This document shows, piece after piece, positions 34,993 to 44,446 of a stretch of DNA of 57,535 nt. The position numbers were made by a program, and so were the translations under genes. Below the pieces are notes generated by a model. It saw nothing but the letters and a program-made list of their open reading frames with translations. It had not been told where the DNA came from and made no database searches. Position 1 is the stretch's first letter, and every line of letters starts with the position of its first letter. The stretch covers positions 1-57,535 of the forward strand of contig NZ_CAKTFU010000018.1 of NCBI RefSeq assembly GCF_934561205.1. The letters run 5' to 3'. This DNA is from an uncultured Gemmiger sp. (GTDB lineage: Bacteria; Bacillota; Clostridia; Oscillospirales; Ruminococcaceae).

Positions 34993-36666
34993 ATGGAACA
35001 TTCTTGGAAAAAAAGAGCTTTTTCACCCACCGAATGGCACCCCGCCGCGCGGTGGGCTTTTGTGCTGCTTGCGGGCGCGGTGCTCGGCGTGGGCGTCAGC
35101 TATTTCTGGCGCGTTTTGTACGAGCTGGACGCCCGCGGCGTGTCGGCCTTGGCGGTCACGGCGGGCTGCGCGGCGTTTGGCGCTGCCGTGGCTGCGGCGG
35201 GGCTGGCCGTGCGGCATATCCGGGATTTTGCCGCCAAAAGCGCGGTCTGCCTGTTTTTGTGCGGCGTGGTGTTTGCCTTTGCCAACCCGCCGCTGCAAAC
35301 CCCCGATGAAAGCGACCATTATCTGCGCACCTACGCGATTTCCATGGGTCGTTTGGACTTTGACGCCGCGCGCGGCTACCCCGACGATGTCTCCGATCTG
35401 CTGGCGGCATTTCCCGGGGCATGGGTCAATGCGCACACCTCGGTGGGCATCGGCACCGACCCCGACACAGGCGCCGAAAAGACCTACGACACCGCCGGGT
35501 ACGCCTTAAAGCAGTACGGCAAGGACGGCGCCGTGCAAGGCATAGCCGACAGCTTTGCCCAGTACCTTGCCCACGACGGCACCGCCGCAAAGGCAAAGGA
35601 ACCCATCAGCTTTTTGATCCTGCCGTTTTTGCCGGGCGCGCTCGGCATGGTGGCGGCGCGGCTGCTGGGCTTCGGTGCGCTGGGCTGCCTGTACGGCGGG
35701 CGTCTGTGCAATCTGCTGGCGTACACGCTGCTCTGCTTTGCCGCACTGCGCACCGCCAGGCGCTGCCGCCCGGCGTTTGTCTGCGTCATGTTTTTGCCCG
35801 TATCGCTGTTTATGGGGGCGTCCTTGAGCTACGATGCCACCCTGCTGGGCTGCTATTACCTGATGCTGGCGCTGCTGACCGTGCCCGAATGGAACGGCCG
35901 CACGGCGCTGTGCTACACGCTGGCCTGTGTGTTTGCCAACGGCACCAAACCCTACATCAACCTGCTGTGGGTGCTGCTGCCTTTGGCGGTGCGCAGGTGC
36001 GAGTGGAAAGCCAAAGCCAGGCGCGGCGCATGGTGCGGTGCCATGCTGGCGGGCAGCCTGGGGCTGACCGTTTTTGTGGAGCAATACGGCACCCTGCTGC
36101 GCCGCAATTACGGCGTGGTCGCCCGCCAGGGCGGCGAGGCCGTGAACGGTGCCGCGCAGCTTGCCTTTGTTTTGCGCAACCCGCTGCGGTATCTGGCCGT
36201 TTTGTGGGGCACACTGTATGAAAACCAGGGCTTTGTGGGGCAACTGGGGCTTTTTGGCTGGAAGGACATGCCCATCACCGTCGTGAACCTGCTGGCCTTG
36301 GCCGCCCTGACGGCTGCCGCCCTGCTCTGCACAGGGCAGGAACAGGCGCTGGGCCGCCGCCGCACGGCGTGGCTGGGCATCTTTGCCGCCGTGTACATGG
36401 TCGGTGCGATGACCGCCATGTACATCACCTATACCCCCGTGGGCATGGTGCGCATCGTGGGGCTGCAAACGCGGTATTTCCTGGCCTGCTGGCTGGTTTT
36501 GGCCGTGGTGCTTTCGGCCCTGCTGCGGCGCGGTGCGCGCCGGCAGAACGGCATCGCCGCAGCCGAGTGCACGGCGCTGCGCCTGTGCGCAGGGCTGGCC
36601 GTGGTATCGGCGGTGCTTTTGTTCCGGCACTATTTTGTGGGGCCGGTGTATGTGATCTATTCCTGA
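34993..36666 (+). CDS. DUF2142 polytopic membrane protein
   Basis: 557 residues from ATG 34993. About 12 membrane segments. After the second segment comes PPLQTPDESDHYLRTYAISMG, the acidic-pair extracellular motif of DUF2142 proteins, which are related to GT-C glycosyltransferases that use polyprenyl-phosphate sugars. Large extracellular loops (about 105-205 and 375-415) would face the glycan. Its place between a sugar-nucleotide dehydratase and GT-C-like proteins supports a role in building or modifying a surface glycan; the donor is unknown. Confidence 0.8.
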   Translation: MEHSWKKRAFSPTEWHPAARWAFVLLAGAVLGVGVSYFWRVLYELDARGVSALAVTAGCAAFGAAVAAAGLAVRHIRDFAAKSAVCLFLCGVVFAFANPPLQTPDESDHYLRTYAISMGRLDFDAARGYPDDVSDLLAAFPGAWVNAHTSVGIGTDPDTGAEKTYDTAGYALKQYGKDGAVQGIADSFAQYLAHDGTAAKAKEPISFLILPFLPGALGMVAARLLGFGALGCLYGGRLCNLLAYTLLCFAALRTARRCRPAFVCVMFLPVSLFMGASLSYDATLLGCYYLMLALLTVPEWNGRTALCYTLACVFANGTKPYINLLWVLLPLAVRRCEWKAKARRGAWCGAMLAGSLGLTVFVEQYGTLLRRNYGVVARQGGEAVNGAAQLAFVLRNPLRYLAVLWGTLYENQGFVGQLGLFGWKDMPITVVNLLALAALTAAALLCTGQEQALGRRRTAWLGIFAAVYMVGAMTAMYITYTPVGMVRIVGLQTRYFLACWLVLAVVLSALLRRGARRQNGIAAAECTALRLCAGLAVVSAVLLFRHYFVGPVYVIYS

Positions 36667-36684
36667 AAAAGGGAGGTGTCTGCC

Positions 36685-38670
36685 GTGTTGCAGCTTGCAT
36701 GGGGGCTTTGCCTTGTGGCGCTGCTCGGTTGGGACAGTGCCGTGCTGGCCGCTGAATTCCGGCGTCCGGCGGCTGTTTTTCCGCTGCCGCTGCTCAGTGC
36801 GGGGGCGCTGTCGGTCTACCTTCTGGCCATGCCGGGCTTTTTGCGGGCGGGCGTTTTTGTGACGGTGGCCGCCTGGGCGGCGTTGGCCGTCTGGGGGGCT
36901 GTGCGCCTGCGGCGTGAGGCCCTGCGCCAACTGACGGAAAGCAGCGGTCTTATGCTGTTTTTGGGCGGCGCGGCGCTGCTGTGGATCGTGCTGTTCTGTT
37001 TGCAGCCGATGTTTTTCCAGTGGGACGAATTTACCGCCTGGGGTCTTGCGCCCAAGATGGTCGTGCAAAACGGCTGCTTTTATGCAGCCCGCCCCGGCAA
37101 CCTGAAGGCCAGCTTCACCTACCCCGCCACCAGTGTGGTGACGGTGCTGTTTGAGCCGTTTGCCCGCTGGAGCGAGTGGGCCTGCATGGCTGCGCTGGAC
37201 ACCCTGGCCATGGCCTGCCTGGCCGCCGCATCGGCCCTGCCCGGGGACCGCCGCACGGCGGGTGTGGCGGTGTTTGCCTGCGGGTTTGTGCTGCCCTACT
37301 TTTTTGCCGATACCCCTGCGGGCAGCTACGCGGGGCAGTACGCCAACGCCATGGCCGACCTGCCGCTGTTTATGCTGTTCGGCGGCTGCCTGTGCCTGTA
37401 TTTTGCGCTGGGCGGCAAGGGCCGCGCCTACTGGCTGACGGCACTGCCGCTGATGCTGCTGACCCTTACAAAGGATATCTGCTTTGCCTACGGGCTGATC
37501 GCCGTATTTATCATCGGGCTGGATCTCTGGCTGGCAGGTGACAAAGGCCCGCGCAAGGGCTTTTTGCCTGCGCTGGGTCGGGCACTGCCGCTTGCCGTGG
37601 CCGTGGTGCTGGCCTTTGTCAGCTGGGGGCGGTACACGGCGGCTGTCACGCCGCTGCAGGATACCGCCGCCGCCGTGGGCAGCGAGGGGCTTAGCTACGG
37701 TGCCGTGCTGCTGGGCGGTGTGCGCCAGCTGCTGGGCATCGGGCGGGAAGAAAAATTTGCCGCACTCCTGTCGCTGATGTTCCGCGCGTTCTTTACCCGC
37801 AAGGTCTGCCTGCTGGGCAGCGGTGCGGCGGCGGTCGCCTGCCTGACGCTGACTGCGGCGGCCGCCTGGTTCAGCGCCGAAAAAGGCCCTGCCCGCCGCC
37901 GTGTGGTCGTCGTGCATCTGGGGCTTGCGTTCTGCTTTGCCGCGCTGTATCTGTTCCACCTGATTTTGTACAACTACAACTTTGCCGAGTCCGAGGCCCT
38001 GGCCCTGAAGGGCTATGACCGCTACCTGACGCCCTACTACCAGGCGTGGATGCTGGCGCTGCTGGCGCTTTTGGGGCAAAATGCCCGCAGCCGACGCGGT
38101 GCGGGAGCGCTGTGCGCCGTCGGTGCGGCGGTGCTGGGTATTTTTGCCTGGCGCGGTGTGCCCGCCGCCGGTTTCTGGAGCGATGCCTCCACCCGCTATA
38201 CCGTCCGGCAGGACGTACAGGCCAAGGCGGCAGCGCTGAACCCTGCCTTGACCGTTGACGACAAGGTTCTGGTCATCAGCCAGGGCGACGACGCCACCCG
38301 CTGGTACTACTACCGTTATGAGCTGACCGGCACGGTGGCAGACGGATTTTCCGGCAGCTACACCGAAGCCGGGGACACCGCCCTGCGCGAAAAGGGCGAC
38401 TTTATGAACCTTGTCGCTGCGGACAGCACATCGCTGTACCCCTGCGACAACACCGTCTGCACGCCCGAAGCGCTGATCGCCTATATGCAGGAGATCGGCT
38501 GCGAGTACCTGCTGCTGGACCGTTCGGACGGGTATCTGGCACAGGCGTTCAGCCCCTATTTTGCGGGCGGCTTGCAGGAATCCATGCCCGCAACGCTCTA
38601 TCGCTTTGTGGGCGAACAGGCCGCCGTGCCCTTTGTACCGGCGGCACAGGAAAGCGGGGTGGCACAATGA
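36685..38670 (+). CDS. GT-C-like polytopic glycosyltransferase, module copy 1
   Basis: 661 residues from GTG 36685 (GGGAGG 8 nt before; an earlier GTG overlaps that site). About 12-13 membrane segments. An acidic motif follows the first long loop: FFQWDEFTAWGLAPKMV, like the Asp-Glu of GT-C enzymes. A soluble C-terminal domain (about 515-650) contains DDKVLVISQGDDATRWYYYR and YMQEIGCEYLLLDR. It resembles the protein at 39324-41414 from end to end. Its stop overlaps the start of a small membrane protein (ATGA). The likely reaction is transfer of a lipid-linked sugar outside the membrane; no characterised homologue is recognised. Confidence 0.7.
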   Translation: MLQLAWGLCLVALLGWDSAVLAAEFRRPAAVFPLPLLSAGALSVYLLAMPGFLRAGVFVTVAAWAALAVWGAVRLRREALRQLTESSGLMLFLGGAALLWIVLFCLQPMFFQWDEFTAWGLAPKMVVQNGCFYAARPGNLKASFTYPATSVVTVLFEPFARWSEWACMAALDTLAMACLAAASALPGDRRTAGVAVFACGFVLPYFFADTPAGSYAGQYANAMADLPLFMLFGGCLCLYFALGGKGRAYWLTALPLMLLTLTKDICFAYGLIAVFIIGLDLWLAGDKGPRKGFLPALGRALPLAVAVVLAFVSWGRYTAAVTPLQDTAAAVGSEGLSYGAVLLGGVRQLLGIGREEKFAALLSLMFRAFFTRKVCLLGSGAAAVACLTLTAAAAWFSAEKGPARRRVVVVHLGLAFCFAALYLFHLILYNYNFAESEALALKGYDRYLTPYYQAWMLALLALLGQNARSRRGAGALCAVGAAVLGIFAWRGVPAAGFWSDASTRYTVRQDVQAKAAALNPALTVDDKVLVISQGDDATRWYYYRYELTGTVADGFSGSYTEAGDTALREKGDFMNLVAADSTSLYPCDNTVCTPEALIAYMQEIGCEYLLLDRSDGYLAQAFSPYFAGGLQESMPATLYRFVGEQAAVPFVPAAQESGVAQ

Positions 38671-39311
38671 ACGACCGCAAACCCTTGCGTCTGCGCCAGC
38701 TTTTGGCGGTTTGCTACGGCCTGGCCGCCGCCCTGTGGGTGGCAAGCTGGCTGTGGGGCGGCTTTGTGCTGCTGCGCTGGAATTTGCAGGGGCAGATGCC
38801 CCGCGGCGCGGCCGACGCGCAGGAGCTGCGCTATGAGGGCGTGGCCTTCTACGCCGAAAACGGCTGGACGCCCCCCGACGAGGGCGGCAACTGGTGCATT
38901 TCGACCGACTCTGACCCGCGCATCTACTGGCAGGGGCAGGGCTACCTGGACAACGTGACGCTGAAGGTACACTACAAGCTGCCGCCGGACGCCGTGGTGC
39001 TGTACTACCTGACCCCCGGCCAGACCGACTACACCGAAAAGCAAAAGGTGTTCGGCAAGGTCGTGGACGGCGGCGTGTATTTTGACGTGGGCGGCCGCTA
39101 TGTCACCGGGCTGCGCATCGACCCCGACAGCCGCGGCGGTGTGCCCACCCGGCTGGACGGTATTTACCTGAACGAAAATACCTCTTACCTGCGCCGTATT
39201 TTGCCCGATATCGGGCAGTGGGTGCTGCTGCTTACGGCACCTGCGGCGGCCGCCGCCCTGGCAGGGCTTGCCGCCAGGGCACTGGGATACCCCGGTGAAG
39301 AAAACGCATAA
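38667..39311 (+). CDS. Bitopic accessory protein with extracellular beta domain, module copy 1
   Basis: 214 residues. One membrane segment near the N-terminus (about 13-37), an extracellular region of about 150 residues rich in beta-strand pattern, and a second segment near the C-terminus (about 184-206). LKVHYKLPPDAVVLYYLTPG, DYTEKQKVF and VTGLRIDPDS have counterparts in the protein at 41411-42064. Its ATG overlaps the preceding GT-C gene. I recognise no named family. A glycan-binding or enzyme-partner role is inferred from the repeated pairing only. Confidence 0.7.
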   Translation: MNDRKPLRLRQLLAVCYGLAAALWVASWLWGGFVLLRWNLQGQMPRGAADAQELRYEGVAFYAENGWTPPDEGGNWCISTDSDPRIYWQGQGYLDNVTLKVHYKLPPDAVVLYYLTPGQTDYTEKQKVFGKVVDGGVYFDVGGRYVTGLRIDPDSRGGVPTRLDGIYLNENTSYLRRILPDIGQWVLLLTAPAAAAALAGLAARALGYPGEENA

Positions 39312-39323
39312 GGAGCCTTGCCT

Positions 39324-41414
39324 ATGGAACTTTTGGCTGTGCTTTGTGCCGTTGCAGCGCTGTTTTTCTTCTGCGCGGTGCTTACCCTGAAACTGCATAT
39401 CCCCGCCTCTGCCGCGCCGCTTACGGCCTTGGGGTGTCTGGCTGCGGTGCTGACGTTGGCGGGCATCGCCAACCTGCTGTACCCGACCCTGTGGGTGCTG
39501 TACCTTTTATGCCTGGCGGGCGGCGTGTGGGCACTTTGGCCTAACGGGGCCGACGGGCTGCGCCACCGCGCCAAAGAGCTTTTCTGCCCCGCCACCGTGC
39601 TGTTCTGGGCGGCGGTGCTGGGCTTTGCGGTGTACTTTTTTGTGCGGCAGCCGCTGTGCACCGGCTATGACGAGTTGAGCCTGTGGGCCACGGCGGTAAA
39701 AACCACCACCGTCAGCCATCGGCTGCACACCACGGTCGAGCTGGGCACCCCGTGGGCAGCCACCCAAAACGCGGGTCTGCCGCTGCTGAGTTATTTCTTC
39801 CAGTTTTTCGGCCACTATGCCGACTGGAAGATCTACCTTGCCTACAACGTTTTGTACTTTGCCGTGTATGCGGCGGTGCTGGGCGCCCTGCCGTGGAAAA
39901 GCTGGCGCACGGCGGTGCCCGCTGCGGCGGTGCTGTGGTTTGTGCCCTACTTTTTTACCACCTACAACCACACCCTGTACCTGAGCACGGTGTATATGTC
40001 CTGCTACGGGGATATCCCCGCGGGCATGGTGTTTGGCGGCGCGGTGGCGCTGTGGCTGAACCTGCGCGGGCAGGACGCCCCCCGCTGGCCGGTGTTCCCC
40101 GTGCTGGCGCTGGCGGCCAACATCAAGGCCAACGACTTTGTGCTGTCGCTGGTGGCGGCGGGTCTTGTGGCTGTGGACGCCTGGCTTTTTGCCGAGGGGC
40201 CGTTCAAAAAAGGCCTTGCGCGCCGCACGGGCTTTGCCGTGGGCTGCCTGGCCGCGCCCATGGCCGTGTACTATATCTGGAACGTGCGCTACATCAGCTG
40301 GGTCGTGGCGCAGAAATCGCTGGAAAGCGGCGTGGGCGAAACCTCCGAGCCGCTGGCCGCGGTCGTCATCAACGGCCTGAAACTCCTGCTGGGCAAGCCT
40401 GTGCCCGCCTACTACGCCGCGCGGGAGGAGCAGTTCCGCACGGCCATGGCCCAGATGGGCGAGCAGTTCTGGACCCCCGCCGGCCGGCTGAGCATGATCG
40501 GCCAGGGCCGCAATGTCGTGGTGTTCATTCTGCTGGTCTTTGCGGCGGCCATCGCCGTGGCGGGTTCGCGCCGGCTGCAGGCGCGCATCGGTGCCATGGG
40601 GGTGCTGTCGCTGGTCTGCTTCGGCGGGTACAATCTGGAGCTGGCGCTCAGCTACGGGTTTATCTTTAAGGCAAGCCAGGCCGCGCAGCTGGTCGATTAC
40701 AACCGCTACATTTACAGCTATTACATCGGCTGGTTTTTGCTGGCGCTGGGCTGCCTGCTGGCGGCACTCCGCACCCAAATTACCGTGCGGCAGGTTTCCG
40801 AGCCGGACGGCCCGACCGCCGTTTTTCTTTCCACGCGCACTGCACCCAAGCACGAACTGGCCGGGCAGGGCGTTTTGCTGCTGCTGGCGGCGGGTATGCT
40901 GCTGCGCAGCAATCAGATGATCCTGCCGCAGCTGAGTGTGCTGGGATTTTCCGACAGCGAATTTACCGACCGCCGCAACGCCCGTCAGGAGGCCGCGCTG
41001 GTCAGCGAATACCTGACCGACGACGACCGCGTGTTTTTTGTGCATCAGGGCGAGGACGGGCAGGATTGGTTCGCCGCCGTGTTTGATTTTTACCCGATCC
41101 TGGTGGATTACTCCGGCGATACGGCCGGCATGAACGGCGGCGGCGGCACGCTGGGTCTGGCCGAGCTGAACCCCGCCGACGGCGGGCTGGAAAGCCGCTA
41201 CTACCACGCCTACACCGCCGAGGAACTGGCCGACGTCATTGCCCGCAACGGCTGCACGGTGCTGTATTTGCAGCATATCGACGATATTTTTGTCAAGAGC
41301 TACGCGGAGCTGTTTACCGACGGCCTGGCCGCCGCGCAAAACGGCAGTACCCTGCTGTACCGCGTGACACCGACGGGCTACACCCCGATGCAGATGGAGG
41401 TGAACGGCGCATGA
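39324..41414 (+). CDS. GT-C-like polytopic glycosyltransferase, module copy 2
   Basis: 696 residues from ATG 39324 (AAGGAG 8 nt before). About 12 membrane segments. The acidic motif is RQPLCTGYDELSLWATAVK, matching the WDEFTAWGLAPK of copy 1. The soluble C-terminal domain (about 545-690) has DDRVFFVHQGEDGQDWFAAV and ARNGCTVLYLQHIDD, parallel to copy 1. A WNVRY loop and long extracellular segments lie between. It overlaps the next small gene by 4 bp. Same inferred role as copy 1, perhaps with a different sugar. Confidence 0.7.
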   Translation: MELLAVLCAVAALFFFCAVLTLKLHIPASAAPLTALGCLAAVLTLAGIANLLYPTLWVLYLLCLAGGVWALWPNGADGLRHRAKELFCPATVLFWAAVLGFAVYFFVRQPLCTGYDELSLWATAVKTTTVSHRLHTTVELGTPWAATQNAGLPLLSYFFQFFGHYADWKIYLAYNVLYFAVYAAVLGALPWKSWRTAVPAAAVLWFVPYFFTTYNHTLYLSTVYMSCYGDIPAGMVFGGAVALWLNLRGQDAPRWPVFPVLALAANIKANDFVLSLVAAGLVAVDAWLFAEGPFKKGLARRTGFAVGCLAAPMAVYYIWNVRYISWVVAQKSLESGVGETSEPLAAVVINGLKLLLGKPVPAYYAAREEQFRTAMAQMGEQFWTPAGRLSMIGQGRNVVVFILLVFAAAIAVAGSRRLQARIGAMGVLSLVCFGGYNLELALSYGFIFKASQAAQLVDYNRYIYSYYIGWFLLALGCLLAALRTQITVRQVSEPDGPTAVFLSTRTAPKHELAGQGVLLLLAAGMLLRSNQMILPQLSVLGFSDSEFTDRRNARQEAALVSEYLTDDDRVFFVHQGEDGQDWFAAVFDFYPILVDYSGDTAGMNGGGGTLGLAELNPADGGLESRYYHAYTAEELADVIARNGCTVLYLQHIDDIFVKSYAELFTDGLAAAQNGSTLLYRVTPTGYTPMQMEVNGA

Positions 41415-42064
41415 ACAAGCTGAAACATTGGTTTTCCCGCCGCGGGGCGCTGCCGCTGACCTGCTACCTGGCCGCCGCCCTGCTGTGGGTGGCATCGGCG
41501 CTGGTGTTTGCCCTGCAGGACGCCGCAGCCGCAGCAAGCGGCAAGCTGGAGCAGCGCGCCCTGTCGGTGACGGACTGGCAGCCCGTGGCGCTGGAGCTGC
41601 TGGACGAACAGCCCGACAGCGTGACACTGCGCACGCAGGACATGGACCCCCAGCTTTTGCTGGACGGCGTACAGGGCACGGTGCGCACCATCAGCTACAC
41701 GGTAAGCATGGACGACCAGGCGCGGGAGGTCTGCGTGTATTACACGACCAAGCCCGGCGAGGATTACAGCCCCGACCGCCGTGTGTACGCCCAATATCTG
41801 GGCGAGGGACGCTACCTGTTTGAACTGCCCCGCACCCGCCTGGACGCGCTGCGCATCGACCCCTGCAGCCCTGTGGAAGGCCACGCCGTGACGCTGACCT
41901 TTACCCCCGGCAGCATCGTTTTTAACGCGCAGGACACCCTGCCCTCAGGGCTGGGCTATCTGGTGCCCGATTGGTATCAGCTGTTCTGCCTGGTGCTCTA
42001 TCCGGGGCTTGCGGCAGCGGCCATAAGCTGGCTGTGCGCGGTGGTAAAACGATTCAAGGCATAA
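41411..42064 (+). CDS. Bitopic accessory protein with extracellular beta domain, module copy 2
   Basis: 217 residues. N-terminal membrane segment (about 14-36), extracellular beta-rich part, second membrane segment (about 190-210) and basic tail (VVKRFKA). ISYTVSMDDQAREVCVYYTT, PGEDYSPDRRVY and LDALRIDP align with the copy 1 protein. It is the last gene of the operon and is followed by a strong terminator. Function unknown, as for copy 1. Confidence 0.7.
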   Translation: MNKLKHWFSRRGALPLTCYLAAALLWVASALVFALQDAAAAASGKLEQRALSVTDWQPVALELLDEQPDSVTLRTQDMDPQLLLDGVQGTVRTISYTVSMDDQAREVCVYYTTKPGEDYSPDRRVYAQYLGEGRYLFELPRTRLDALRIDPCSPVEGHAVTLTFTPGSIVFNAQDTLPSGLGYLVPDWYQLFCLVLYPGLAAAAISWLCAVVKRFKA

Positions 42065-42070
42065 AACAGC

Positions 42071-42113
42071 AAACCGCCCTTCCGATTTTCCAATCGGAGG
42101 GGCGGTTTTTTGC
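42071..42113. terminator. Bidirectional terminator
   Basis: AAACCGCCC(T)TCCGATT pairs with AATCGGA(G)GGGCGGTTT, followed by TTTTGCG on the plus strand. It serves both the glycan operon and the convergent MATE gene. Confidence 0.85.
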
Positions 42114-42128
42114 GTCTGGTTCTTGCCG

Positions 42129-43499
42129 TTACGCCTGCTTGGCGTCACCGGCCAAAATTTTGTTGAAGCGGGTAAAGAATGCAATGCTGGTGACCAGCGC
42201 AGCCAGAATATCGCTGATCGGCTCGGCGAGGAACACCGCAAACACCTTGTTGGGGATAAAGGTCGGCAGGATGAAAATCAGCGGGATCAGCAAAATCAGC
42301 TTGCGCAGGCACGCCATAAACAGGCTGATCTTCGCCTGACCCAGCGCCACAAAGCTCTGCTGGCAGCAGCCCTGGAACCCGCAGGAGAAAATGCCCGCCA
42401 TGTAAATGCGCATCGCCCAGGCGGTGTAGTTGACCAACTCGGCGTCGGTGGTAAAGATGCCCGCAAAGACCTGCGGCGCCAGCATACTGACACCCCAGAA
42501 CGCGGCGGCCAGCGCCACGCAACAGGTAAATTGCAGGTAGAACGCCTTTTTGACGCGGTCGGTTTTGCCCGCGCCGAAGTTGAAGCTCATCAGCGGCTGG
42601 CCGCCCTGGCAGATGCCCTGCAGCGGCATATTCAGCAGCTGGGTCACGCTGGTCAGAATGGTCATGGCACCCACCGCCAGGTCGCCGCCGTAGCGCGCCA
42701 GGCTGGCGTTGAAGCTGATGGACAAAATGCTCTCGGTCGAGATCATGACAAAGGTCGAAACACCCAAGGCAAGGCAGGGCAGCAGCACCTTGGCGCGCAG
42801 CGGCATGTTTTGGGCGCGCAGCTTTAATTTTGTGCGTTTTCCCGTTAAAAATTCAAGCACCCACACGGCACCCACGGCCTGGCTGAGCACGGTGGCCGTG
42901 GCAGCGCCGCGCACGCCCATATCCAGCACAAAGATAAAGATGGGGTCAAGAATAATGTTGCACACCGCGCCGATGACGGTCGTCAGCATACTGAACGCCG
43001 CAAAGCCCTGCGTGGTCACAAAGGGGTTCATGCCCAGCACCACCAGCACAAACACGCTGCCCAAAACGTAGATGCGCGCATAGTCCAGCGCAAAAGGCAG
43101 GGTGTTGGCGCTGGCACCGAACATCACCAGCAGACTCGGCGCGGCAAAATAAAACACGGCGGTCAGCACGGCGGCCAGAATCAGCAGCAGGGTAAAGCAG
43201 TTGGCCATGATCTGTTCGGCGGCATCGTTGTCACCGCGGCCCATGGCGATGGCAGCGCGGGGCGCACCGCCCGCGCCGCACAGCATGGCAAAGGCGGTCA
43301 GCAGCATCAAAATGGGGGTAAACAGGCCCACGCCGGTCAGCGCCGAGGCACCGACCTCCGCCATGTGGCCGATGTAGATACGGTCCACGATGTTGTACAG
43401 CAGGTTCACCACCTGCGCCACCACGGCGGGCAGCGCCAGCTGCAGCAGCAGTTTGCCGACACTGCCGGAACCCATGTCCTTCGTTTTTGCAGCAGTCAT
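42129..43499 (-). CDS. MATE-family multidrug/metabolite exporter
   Basis: 456 residues with 12 membrane segments in two similar halves. The start is typical of the Firmicute DinF/NorM-like group (LLLQLALPAVVAQVVNLLYNIVDRIYIGH). Other family marks are GGAPRAAIAMGRGD, NMPLQGICQGGQPLMSFNFGAG and PISDILAALVT. It exports cationic compounds in exchange for Na+ or H+. AAGGAGAATTCTC precedes the ATG. It lies 47 bp after the VTT-domain gene on the same strand. Confidence 0.9.
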   Translation of the reverse strand: MTAAKTKDMGSGSVGKLLLQLALPAVVAQVVNLLYNIVDRIYIGHMAEVGASALTGVGLFTPILMLLTAFAMLCGAGGAPRAAIAMGRGDNDAAEQIMANCFTLLLILAAVLTAVFYFAAPSLLVMFGASANTLPFALDYARIYVLGSVFVLVVLGMNPFVTTQGFAAFSMLTTVIGAVCNIILDPIFIFVLDMGVRGAATATVLSQAVGAVWVLEFLTGKRTKLKLRAQNMPLRAKVLLPCLALGVSTFVMISTESILSISFNASLARYGGDLAVGAMTILTSVTQLLNMPLQGICQGGQPLMSFNFGAGKTDRVKKAFYLQFTCCVALAAAFWGVSMLAPQVFAGIFTTDAELVNYTAWAMRIYMAGIFSCGFQGCCQQSFVALGQAKISLFMACLRKLILLIPLIFILPTFIPNKVFAVFLAEPISDILAALVTSIAFFTRFNKILAGDAKQA

Positions 43500-43546
43500 T
43501 GAGAATTCTCCTTCTTCTTTATCATGCAGGGGGCAGGCCCCAAAAA

Positions 43547-44275
43547 CTACCCGTTCTTTTTTAAGGTGCGTCTGGCCCAGGCGATCACCGCATTGCGCTT
43601 GTAAAACAGCAGCCCCACGCAGGCAAACAGCCCCGCCTCGATCAGCACGGTAATGTGCCAGTCACCCGTCAGCAAAAAGCTGCCCGCCAGGCAGGTCAGC
43701 AGGGTGGGCACCGGCAGCGCCAGGCAGATGGCTGCCGCAAAATGCGCGGGGCGCATCCCCGCATTGGCCGCCGCGTAGGGGATCAGCCCGTTGGGCAGCC
43801 CCGGCGTGATGAACGCCAGGATCGTGTAAAACCACGGGTCGCGGCTGTTGCGGATGCTGTTCAGCCGCGCCGCCAGCTTGGGGTGCCCCGCCGCCAGCCG
43901 CAAAATCACGCGGGAAAGCCGCCGTGCCAGCAAAAACACGACAAAATTCGCCAGCGCCGACGCCGAAAAGCTGGTCACAAAGCCCTTCCACGGGCCGTAG
44001 GCAAGCCCCGCCGCCAGCTGCACCGGCATGGCGGGTATGACCAGCGAGACCACCTGCACAAAGCTCAAAAACCACAGCGTCAGGTAGCTGCGCAGCCGCC
44101 CCTGCCCGGCCAGATAGGCACTGAGCGCCGCCTCATCGCCGGAGGAAAACGCCGTCCACAGCCCCGGCAGCAGCAGGCGGAAGGTCTCTATGATCAGCCC
44201 GGCGGTCACGGTGAACACGGCAACCAGCGCCAGCCGCAGCCAGAATTTTTCGCGTTTGGTCAGTTCTTCGTTCAT
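43547..44275 (-). CDS. TVP38/TMEM64 family (VTT/DedA-like) membrane protein
   Basis: 242 residues. Five or six membrane segments. The VTT core is PAMPVQLAAGLAYGPWKGFVTS (about 83-104), followed by a GNFVVFLLARRL-like segment (ALANFVVFLLARRLS) and FITPGLPNGLIPYAAA. These proteins are thought to move or scramble lipids such as undecaprenyl phosphate or phospholipids; which applies here is unknown. It is first of a two-gene minus-strand unit with the MATE exporter. Confidence 0.85.
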   Translation of the reverse strand: MNEELTKREKFWLRLALVAVFTVTAGLIIETFRLLLPGLWTAFSSGDEAALSAYLAGQGRLRSYLTLWFLSFVQVVSLVIPAMPVQLAAGLAYGPWKGFVTSFSASALANFVVFLLARRLSRVILRLAAGHPKLAARLNSIRNSRDPWFYTILAFITPGLPNGLIPYAAANAGMRPAHFAAAICLALPVPTLLTCLAGSFLLTGDWHITVLIEAGLFACVGLLFYKRNAVIAWARRTLKKNG

Positions 44276-44446
44276 GTAAAACCCTCTTTGGTAGAATCCG
44301 CTACTTTATATCATAGCAAAAAATCTTGACAAAAGCAAGCAAACCCCTGTTCCAAACCGCAAAAATCGTGTATACTGGTAACAAAACCATCGGCAACACC
44401 GCACAATTCCCGCCTTACGGCTTAAGCACCGCTCCGGCGGCTGCGG

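Noticed and set aside
35506..38745. Very long antisense open frame (about 1080 codons) opposite the DUF2142 and GT-C genes
   Set aside because: It is a high-GC shadow. The translation is rich in Gln, His, Arg and Gly without domains, it has no ribosome site, and the plus-strand genes have clear families, motifs and coupled starts.
39507..41627. Minus-strand open frame of about 700 codons opposite GT-C copy 2
   Set aside because: Same GC-driven shadow effect; no recognisable protein features.
44326..44376. TTGACA (44326) and TATACT (44371) as one promoter for the M29 gene
   Set aside because: The spacing is 39 bp, far from the 16-18 bp needed, and neither box has a good partner at proper distance.
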